Shown here: in pieces, positions 1 to 4,709 of the stretch
Position numbering within the stretch: position 1 is the first letter of the stretch
How the letters are laid out: each line of letters begins with the position of its first letter
NCBI GenBank assembly: GCA_028873155.1
Contig: JAGWML010000108.1
Location: 1-9,944 of the forward strand
Length of the DNA: 9,944 bases
From: Acidobacteriota bacterium
GTDB taxonomy: Bacteria; Acidobacteriota; Terriglobia; Terriglobales; Acidobacteriaceae
Reading direction: 5' to 3'
Notes under the pieces: generated by a model
Databases searched by the model: none
Seen by the model: only the letters and a program-made list of their open reading frames with translations
What the model was told of the DNA's origin: nothing
Made by a program: the position numbers and the translations under genes

Positions 1-1
1 T

Positions 2-628
2 GCGTTGCCCTCGGGTCACCATGGATCCGCAGCAGCACCGTTGAGCCAGGGACGAAGGCAGACTGTTGCGCCGCGGAGCCACACGCGCGCCATGATTCTT
101 GCTGCCGCAGCACTTCTGGTTGGCGTCATTGCCCTGCTGCAGTTGCACTCTCATCGGAGAGCCTCCTCGGATGCAGATGCATCGGCCGCGCCAACGGCAG
201 GCGATGTCCAGGCTCCCGCAACAACACCGACAATTCCAGTGGCAAAAACAAGTCCCGCACACCACAATCCGGCCGGTGCGCCAACTGCCGCTGTGCCCGT
301 GCAGGCAAACTCTCTTGCAACGCCATCGCACTCGGGCGTTGTAAAGCAGGTTCTTCCCAAGGTTCTGCCGGCCGCGCAGGCATCTATCCAGGGCAAGGTG
401 AACGTAGTCGTCACCGTTCATGTGGACGCCGCTGGACGGGTAAGTGGCGCTGAAGTGACTTCGCCGGGGCCAAGCCGCTATTTTGCACGAATTTCCCAGG
501 AGGCGGCGCAACAGTGGCTGTTTGCGCCGGCAGAAGACGGAGGCCCAACCGAGCCGAGAACATGGAACCTGCACTTTCAGTATCGGCAGGATGGCGTGGA
601 AGTCATGCCTGCGCCCGCCGCACGCTAG
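2..628 (+). CDS. Membrane-anchored protein with TonB-type C-terminal domain (5' end probably outside window)
   Basis: The reading frame is open to the left edge, so the N-terminus is uncertain. Candidate starts inside the window are TTG at 5 and ATG at 92; neither has a well-placed ribosome binding site, so I treat the gene as partial. Counting from position 5, residues 1-29 are basic and probably cytoplasmic. Residues about 30-47 form one hydrophobic membrane segment, followed by an Ala/Pro/Thr-rich periplasmic linker (about 50-110). A TonB C-terminal-like domain follows (about 115-200), with the typical GKVNVVVTVHVDAAGRVSGA strand pair and the later A..W.F.PA motif. In this family the domain contacts TonB boxes of outer-membrane receptors, or serves as a periplasmic module in unrelated proteins. 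No ExbB/ExbD genes are visible, so a classical TonB role is not shown. Its TAG stop overlaps the stop of the convergent hydrolase gene. Confidence 0.72.
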   Translation, partial: ALPSGHHGSAAAPLSQGRRQTVAPRSHTRAMILAAAALLVGVIALLQLHSHRRASSDADASAAPTAGDVQAPATTPTIPVAKTSPAHHNPAGAPTAAVPVQANSLATPSHSGVVKQVLPKVLPAAQASIQGKVNVVVTVHVDAAGRVSGAEVTSPGPSRYFARISQEAAQQWLFAPAEDGGPTEPRTWNLHFQYRQDGVEVMPAPAAR

Positions 629-1908
629 CGTGTGCCGACTTCCTCTTCGGCGGCCTGCTGAGTTGGCTCTTCCATTGCCAATGACGGTCCTTCTGCGCGC
701 AGCGCCTTGAAAGCCCGATAGACAAACGAACCCATGTACCAGCCATCGATGTATTTGAACGGCGTTTCGCCAGTAGTGTAGTGTCCGCAAGGCAAGACGC
801 GCGGCTCAAAGTTGAGGCCAGCATGGCGAAATGCCTCGACGACCTGGAGCGAGTATTCTCGCGGGAAGGTCAGATCGTAATCGGCATAGACCAGCAGAGC
901 GCGCTTGTGCTGGCCGCCGGCCTTTGCCGTCATGATGCGGTCAAAGTAGCTGACCGGGCTGATGGACGCCCACAGAGCGCGCAGCCGCTCCTGCGTGAGG
1001 CCAGCCTGTTCCAGCGCCTGGCGGATATGGCGGGTGCTCTGGCCATCCCACACCACGTCGCCAAACGAGGTTGAAGCGTGATTGAAGGCATTCACGCGCA
1101 GACGCGGGTCGTGCACGCTCGCAAGAAATGCGTAGCAGGAGCCCAGGCTGGTGCCGAGCACGCCGAAGTGCTCATAGCCCTGCTCTTCGAGCCAGTCGAC
1201 GCAGCAGCGGATATCAACCACCGCCTGCCTGCACGCCGAGAGGGTGCGTCCGATGTTGGCGCTCACGGCGTAATCCGAGCGCTCCAGTTCTGCGGGGCGG
1301 CGAATATCGTGATAGGGCTTGGAGAGCCGCAGTGCCGAAATGCCCATGCGGTTGAAGATGGCGCACAGCGCATTGTGGCTGAAGGCATCGGCATTCCATT
1401 GCGGCAACACGATAATGGCTTGCCGTGGCCGCTCAGGGTCCTTGTGCGCAGGCGCAGGATACCAGCGCGCATTGACCAGATCGTTTTCAGGAAACGGCGT
1501 TCTTTCAGGAGAAGTGAAGCGCAGAAACTGCGCCGGATGCAAAAGGCCTTCCGCAGCCTGCCGCTTGATCTCTGCATCCTGAGCCAGCGTCTCCGGGCGT
1601 ACGTTGGTTGGAAACAGCTCCGGGTGACGTTCTTCAAGCCGGAAATCCGTCGGCTTCTCGTAGCCGAAGAACTGATCGCTGTGGCGAATGAGCAGCTCGT
1701 TGATGCGCAACATTGCGACTTCCGAGGCCGCATCGTTCTGCAGTGTGTCCCGCGCAGGCAGTGCGTGGTCAAACCCATGCGCCTTCAGGAATGGCTCGAT
1801 CCACTCAAAGCCCCACTCCAGCGGCCGAACGACGCGGTTCTCGTCGCGGGTGGTCAGGCGCGTCTCCCACGCGTACATCCATCGCGCATACCAGTTCTTC
1901 AGCATCAT
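625..1908 (-). CDS. ABHD18-like alpha/beta hydrolase (DUF2048 family type)
   Basis: A 427-residue soluble protein with no signal peptide or membrane segment, so probably cytoplasmic. It has an alpha/beta-hydrolase core: strand AIIVLPQWNAD (residues 164-174), then the nucleophile elbow GTSLG (252-256, Ser254 the predicted nucleophile), a late acidic position in YADYDLTFP (Asp343 or Asp345), and His376 in LPCGHYTTGETPF. The long N-terminal region before the core (about 1-160), the GTSLGSCYA elbow and the CGHYTTGETPFKY end are what I associate with the ABHD18/DUF2048 family, whose substrate is not firmly known. Esterase or lipase-like chemistry is the default inference. Two consecutive ATGs begin the gene (1908 and 1905), with only a weak upstream GAAG as ribosome binding site. 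It lies 97 bp downstream of the Met-rich lipoprotein gene on the same strand and may be co-transcribed with it. Confidence 0.85.
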   Translation of the reverse strand: MMLKNWYARWMYAWETRLTTRDENRVVRPLEWGFEWIEPFLKAHGFDHALPARDTLQNDAASEVAMLRINELLIRHSDQFFGYEKPTDFRLEERHPELFPTNVRPETLAQDAEIKRQAAEGLLHPAQFLRFTSPERTPFPENDLVNARWYPAPAHKDPERPRQAIIVLPQWNADAFSHNALCAIFNRMGISALRLSKPYHDIRRPAELERSDYAVSANIGRTLSACRQAVVDIRCCVDWLEEQGYEHFGVLGTSLGSCYAFLASVHDPRLRVNAFNHASTSFGDVVWDGQSTRHIRQALEQAGLTQERLRALWASISPVSYFDRIMTAKAGGQHKRALLVYADYDLTFPREYSLQVVEAFRHAGLNFEPRVLPCGHYTTGETPFKYIDGWYMGSFVYRAFKALRAEGPSLAMEEPTQQAAEEEVGTR

Positions 1909-1954
1909 GCAGCTTCAATTTTATCAGCGCGCGCGACGCAAAGAAGTTCCTCTG

Positions 1955-1978
1955 CATCGCGCATGCTGCATCGCGATG
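1955..1978. repeat. Inverted repeat in the lipoprotein-hydrolase gap
   Basis: Arms CATCGCG (1955-1961) and CGCGATG (1972-1978) are perfect complements around a 10-base loop that can itself pair three bases (CAT/ATG). The motif TGCATCGCG also occurs twice as a direct repeat here. It lies in the 97-bp gap between the stop of the Met-rich lipoprotein gene and the start of the hydrolase gene. There is no T-run after it in the direction of transcription, so it is at best a weak terminator or an mRNA-processing hairpin. Confidence 0.35.
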
Positions 1979-2004
1979 GTGCGGGGCAGGCCTGTTGAAC
2001 GGGG

Positions 2005-3450
2005 CTAATTTGCACCCATTCGCATCGCCACCATCTTCCATTGGCCACCGTCGTAGAAGAGCAAACCGAAGGCGTGCATGGCCGTGCCGCTTGCAATGGT
2101 CGATCCGCCTTCCATGATGGTGCTCGCCTGTTGGAAGACCATGACACTGGTCGCGCCCGTCAGCGAAGTGAAGGCCGAATCCGAAGGCAACGTCATGGTG
2201 AAACTGGAAGCCGTACCACCATTCAACGACACACCAGTCGTTCCGGTCATGCCTTGTGGCATCAGCGCTACATTCGATGCAGTAATCGAGCCAGCCATAG
2301 ACGTGCCGCCCATCATGCCGCCGCCCATTCCGCCTGAGCCGCTCATCATGCCACCTGAACTGATGGGCATCACGCTTTGGCCCACAAAGAGATGGCCGGC
2401 ATCGAAGACTGGCGTAAACGGAAGACCGGACATGCTCATGCCATCTTCGTTCATTTCAAATGTTGTGCTCGAGCTCAGATTTACGGTGACGCCTTCCGCA
2501 AAATAGGATGCCATCATGCCTGTGCCGACACCGTTCTGCATGACAAGGGTCAGCGACGTCGGAGGTTGCCCTGTTTCTGCCGTGATGATGCCGCCGCCCA
2601 TCATGCCGCCGGATCCCATCATCGACTGCACCTTCGTCGCCAAGAGCGACCCATCCGATTGGAGTGTGGCATCCACCATGACCAGCATGCCGTTGCCCAT
2701 TCCACCCATTGTGGTGCCATCGAAGACGGTCGAGGAGTTGGTCGCAAAGGTGAAGGCTCCGAATGCCTGCATGGAAGTCATGGTGAACGAACTACTGGAG
2801 ACGCCGGAGATTGAGCCCATCATTTCGCTGATGCCACCATCGGCGTAGTCCATGGGATTGCCGGAACCCTGCGCACCGCTGGTGACGTGAATGACCGGGT
2901 TCATCATGAGGCTGCCATTGCTTCCCTGCGTGATCGAACTTGCGAGGTCGAGATCGAAGCTCATGGCCATCGGGGTGGAACCCACAGTGATGGGAGAAGT
3001 GAACGTCACGTTGCCGGTCACCGGGCCCTGCATCGTCTGCTGAGTCACAGTCTTCGTCGTTGGATCCACGTAGGTCACCGTTGCCGACCCGATTGTGACC
3101 GTCGCGCCCGTGTAGCTGCCCTGCGGCGCATTCACCATGGCCAGTGGCTGCATGGAGCCCATCAGGTGCATCATCTCCATCGGCGTGGAGGTGGAGACCA
3201 CCGTCGCATTGCCATTGCTGCCTGTCAGCGTCATGGAACTGATGTTCATGGAAAACGCGAGCATCCAGTCGGCTGGCGAGTCACCCATGTTCACCTGCAC
3301 CGCCGTGGTTGCGGGTGTGACCGGCGTTGTGCCTGTTGTGGAGGCCATGCCGCCGCCTCCGCACGAGGTAAGCAAAAGCAGGGCGCAGCCAAGCCCCAAG
3401 AATGTCATGCAAGCTGCAAAAGAAGAGAAACGATTGCGTGAAAGATACAT
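2005..3450 (-). CDS. Met-rich exported lipoprotein, DUF4382/DUF5666-like
   Basis: 481 residues starting at the ATG at 3450, chosen because a perfect AGGAGG lies 5 bases upstream. A lipoprotein signal precedes a lipobox ending LLTSC with Cys30 as the lipidation site; this is the only Cys of the mature protein. Residues about 48-190 (VQVNMGDSPADWMLAFSMNI onward) resemble DUF4382. Residues about 210-275 and again about 345-470 show the beta-rich G.I..V...F pattern and a D..TL..DGSLLATKV segment resembling DUF5666. I count about 53 Met, roughly 11% of the protein, clustered in Gly/Met runs at 277-286, 368-385 and around 91-105. Both domain types are common in exported acidobacterial proteins and have no established function. 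The Met clusters suggest Cu(I)/Ag(I) binding or an oxidant sink, as an inference only. It is transcribed divergently from the Cys-rich protein gene. Confidence 0.87.
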   Translation of the reverse strand: MYLSRNRFSSFAACMTFLGLGCALLLLTSCGGGGMASTTGTTPVTPATTAVQVNMGDSPADWMLAFSMNISSMTLTGSNGNATVVSTSTPMEMMHLMGSMQPLAMVNAPQGSYTGATVTIGSATVTYVDPTTKTVTQQTMQGPVTGNVTFTSPITVGSTPMAMSFDLDLASSITQGSNGSLMMNPVIHVTSGAQGSGNPMDYADGGISEMMGSISGVSSSSFTMTSMQAFGAFTFATNSSTVFDGTTMGGMGNGMLVMVDATLQSDGSLLATKVQSMMGSGGMMGGGIITAETGQPPTSLTLVMQNGVGTGMMASYFAEGVTVNLSSSTTFEMNEDGMSMSGLPFTPVFDAGHLFVGQSVMPISSGGMMSGSGGMGGGMMGGTSMAGSITASNVALMPQGMTGTTGVSLNGGTASSFTMTLPSDSAFTSLTGATSVMVFQQASTIMEGGSTIASGTAMHAFGLLFYDGGQWKMVAMRMGAN

Positions 3451-3455
3451 TGAGT

Positions 3456-3461
3456 CCTCCT
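3456..3461 (-). promoter_or_regulatory. Ribosome binding site of the Met-rich lipoprotein gene
   Basis: The minus strand reads AGGAGG followed by five bases (ACTCA) and ATG. This perfect Shine-Dalgarno match fixes the start at 3450 and rules out the 39-residue longer reading that begins at 3567, which would also bury the lipoprotein signal. Confidence 0.85.
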
Positions 3462-3586
3462 GAGGGAAGCAAGAGACGCCGGGAGGTGGGCCAATCGTGC
3501 AGGCTGGTCCGCGGAGACAACTTACATATCGTGTCGCCCGCTTGCTCGCATCCTGCCCAGTGTGCAAGTGGCCTGGGTTGGGGCGC

Positions 3587-3602
3587 GGTGATGCAAGTCA
3601 CA
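3587..3602. promoter_or_regulatory. CRP/FNR-family-like palindrome, site 1
   Basis: The sequence GGTGATGCAAGTCACA contains perfect GTGA (3588-3591) and TCAC (3598-3601) half-sites separated by six bases, the spacing of CRP-family operators. Its centre (3594.5) lies about 144 bp upstream of the leftward lipoprotein start and about 142 bp upstream of the rightward start. No regulator gene is present in the window, so which CRP/FNR-type protein would bind is unknown. Confidence 0.45.
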
Positions 3603-3682
3603 TCTCCAAGGCAGTCCTGAGCGACTTCAATCTGGAGCCTTGCGCAAACCGCTCTGGCGTTGATTGCATTGAGTCCAACAGT

Positions 3683-3698
3683 AGTGACGCAGATCACT
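3683..3698. promoter_or_regulatory. CRP/FNR-family-like palindrome, site 2
   Basis: The sequence AGTGACGCAGATCACT is a perfect 5+5 palindrome, AGTGA-N6-TCACT, of the CRP type. Its centre (3690.5) lies 46.5 bp upstream of the ATG at 3737. If the putative -10 at 3720-3725 is real and transcription starts near 3732, the site is centred near -41.5, the usual class II activator position. The start site is assumed, not seen. Confidence 0.5.
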
Positions 3699-3725
3699 TG
3701 TCCGGATTCCGTTCAGGACGATACT
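3698..3725 (+). promoter_or_regulatory. Possible sigma-70-like promoter of the Cys-rich protein gene
   Basis: TTGTCC (3698-3703), a 16-base spacer, then GATACT (3720-3725) gives a partial match to TTGACA/TATAAT. The -35 element abuts CRP-like site 2. Transcription starting near 3732 would leave only about five bases before the ATG at 3737, consistent with the lack of a well-placed ribosome binding site there. The match is weak. Confidence 0.3.
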
Positions 3726-3736
3726 TCGCATTACGC

Positions 3737-4144
3737 ATGAAGCGCGCCATTCAACTCGCATGCTTCTCACTCTTGCCGCTGCTCTTGTTGCAACCCCTCG
3801 TCGCAGCGGGACTCTGCAGCAGCGTTGAGTGTTCTGCCGGGATGTGTGGGAATCCATGCTGCGAAGGACCAGCGCATGCAGGCGCGATGCATCATGATGG
3901 GTCGGGCGTGCATGATCCCTCGCTGCTGGCCGGCAGCACGATGCAACTTTGTCCGGCGTCTTCCGTAGACGAACAAGGCATGCCTGCATCGAAGGATCAG
4001 ATTTCGGACCAGCCGACGCCTGTGTTGCATACCAACGCGTCTGGCTTCCATGCCAGTCTGCCACAGGTGCAGCCCTGGGGAATATCGCTTCGCGCAGCAG
4101 GGGATCCCGACCTCTATCTGATGCTGCGGGTATTTCGTATCTAG
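3737..4144 (+). CDS. Small secreted Cys/His/Met-rich protein, unknown family
   Basis: 135 residues from the ATG at 3737, chosen because it opens directly onto a clear signal peptide (MKRAIQLACFSLLPLLLLQP..., cleavage probably near Ala23-Ala24). A longer reading from 3497 would place the signal internally. The mature N-terminus is dense in potential metal ligands: Cys27, 32, 37, 41, 42 and 72; His47, 52, 53 and 59; and Met36, 51 and 69. The remaining half is low in recognisable motifs apart from His98 and His105. I do not recognise the family. The ligand cluster suggests periplasmic metal binding or disulfide-stabilised folding. It is divergent from the Met-rich lipoprotein and 112 bp upstream of another small exported protein. 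No strong ribosome binding site is visible; the nearest AGGA is 18 bases before the ATG. Confidence 0.65.
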   Translation: MKRAIQLACFSLLPLLLLQPLVAAGLCSSVECSAGMCGNPCCEGPAHAGAMHHDGSGVHDPSLLAGSTMQLCPASSVDEQGMPASKDQISDQPTPVLHTNASGFHASLPQVQPWGISLRAAGDPDLYLMLRVFRI

Positions 4145-4227
4145 AACTCTCCTTGAAGGATGCACACGGCGGTCGCGCAAGCAGTGCTATGTTCCTGCGC
4201 GCCCGCATGGAGTGAACCCGAACATCA

Positions 4228-4243
4228 AGCGGCCTCGGCCGCT
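4228..4243 (+). repeat. GC-rich hairpin just upstream of the ribosome binding site
   Basis: AGCGGCC and GGCCGCT are perfect 7-base arms around a 2-base centre; as RNA, six pairs with a CUCG-type loop are more likely. It ends one base before the AAGGAG at 4245-4250. It could protect the transcript 5' end, modulate initiation, or partly terminate transcription from the gene upstream. There is no T-run. Confidence 0.45.
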
Positions 4244-4244
4244 G

Positions 4245-4250
4245 AAGGAG
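4245..4250 (+). promoter_or_regulatory. Ribosome binding site of the two-helix secreted protein gene
   Basis: AAGGAG lies six bases before the ATG at 4257. It selects this start over the in-frame one at 4212, which would add 15 residues in front of a normal signal peptide. Confidence 0.8.
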
Positions 4251-4256
4251 ATTTCC

Positions 4257-4640
4257 ATGAAAAACGCATTTGCCATTCTTGCAATCAGCCTCGTACTAAC
4301 CCTTAGCGCATTTGCCCAGGCGTCGAACCAGAGCAAACCAGAGAAGTTGTCCCATCAGCAGTTGCTCTCGCTGATTGCCACCGCCAAGACACCCGCGGAG
4401 CATGAACGGCTCGCACGCTACTACGACGAAAGAGCAGAGGCGTACCTGACCCAATCTGCTGAACATCAACAGATGGCGGTCGAGTACCGGAAGAACCCGC
4501 TGATCAGCTCGTCGAAGTGGGCCACAGGTACCATCAACCACTGCGAGTTCATCGCAAAATCGCTGAAAGAGGATGCTGCGCGGATGCAGGCTCTGGCGCA
4601 AGCGCATCGCGAGATGGCGGCTGCTGCAACCAACCGCTAA
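4257..4640 (+). CDS. Small periplasmic two-helix His/Met protein, unknown function
   Basis: 127 residues starting at the ATG at 4257, which has AAGGAG six bases upstream. The signal peptide MKNAFAILAISLVLTLSAFA ends at an AQA-type cleavage site near residue 22. The mature protein is strongly helical and built as two similar long helices, about 46-78 (TPAEHERLARYYDERAEAYL onward) and 94-123 (HCEFIAKSLKEDAARMQALA onward). Each helix begins with a His (H49; H95 next to the only mature Cys, C96) and contains an HxxM motif near its end (H70-M73, H117-M120). The H..LA.YY and HC...A patterns resemble an uncharacterised exported family I have seen recurrently in soil bacteria, but I cannot name it. 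Metal or heme-proximal binding through the His/Met pairs is a guess. The gene follows the Cys-rich protein gene and ends before a long hairpin. Confidence 0.75.
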   Translation: MKNAFAILAISLVLTLSAFAQASNQSKPEKLSHQQLLSLIATAKTPAEHERLARYYDERAEAYLTQSAEHQQMAVEYRKNPLISSSKWATGTINHCEFIAKSLKEDAARMQALAQAHREMAAAATNR

Positions 4641-4647
4641 GCGCAAT

Positions 4648-4695
4648 CAAGCCCCGCAGCGACGCTCAGGTGCTGAACGTCTCTTGCGGGGCTTG
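4648..4695. terminator. Long hairpin between convergent genes, likely bidirectional terminator
   Basis: Arms CAAGCCCCGCA (4648-4658) and TGCGGGGCTTG (4685-4695) pair perfectly over 11 bases. The interior can continue with GACG/CGTC (4661-4664 with 4678-4681) and TCAG/CTGA (4666-4669 with 4673-4676). It fills the 69-bp gap between the rightward gene ending at 4640 and the leftward gene ending at 4710, which is where a shared terminator is expected. No good T-run follows on either strand, so termination efficiency is uncertain. Confidence 0.7.
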
Positions 4696-4709
4696 CAGGT
4701 TCTTGCCCG

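Larger units (their letters stand above)
3451..3736. promoter_or_regulatory. Divergent intergenic control region
   Basis: This 286-bp stretch lies between two divergently transcribed genes for exported proteins, so it must hold promoters for both. It contains two GTGA-N6-TCAC palindromes, listed separately, and a possible sigma-70-like promoter for the rightward gene. I found no convincing promoter for the leftward gene and no open reading frame that looks coding. Confidence 0.6.

Noticed and set aside
1078..1998. 306-codon open frame on the plus strand opposite the hydrolase gene
   Set aside because: The minus strand encodes a clear alpha/beta hydrolase with its catalytic motifs; the plus-strand frame has no domain, signal or ribosome binding site.
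3451..3567. 39-residue N-terminal extension of the Met-rich lipoprotein
   Set aside because: It would hide the lipoprotein signal, and the perfect AGGAGG before the ATG at 3450 fixes the shorter start.
3497..3736. 80-residue N-terminal extension of the Cys-rich protein
   Set aside because: It would place the signal peptide internally and would cover the two CRP-like palindromes; the extension has no recognisable features.
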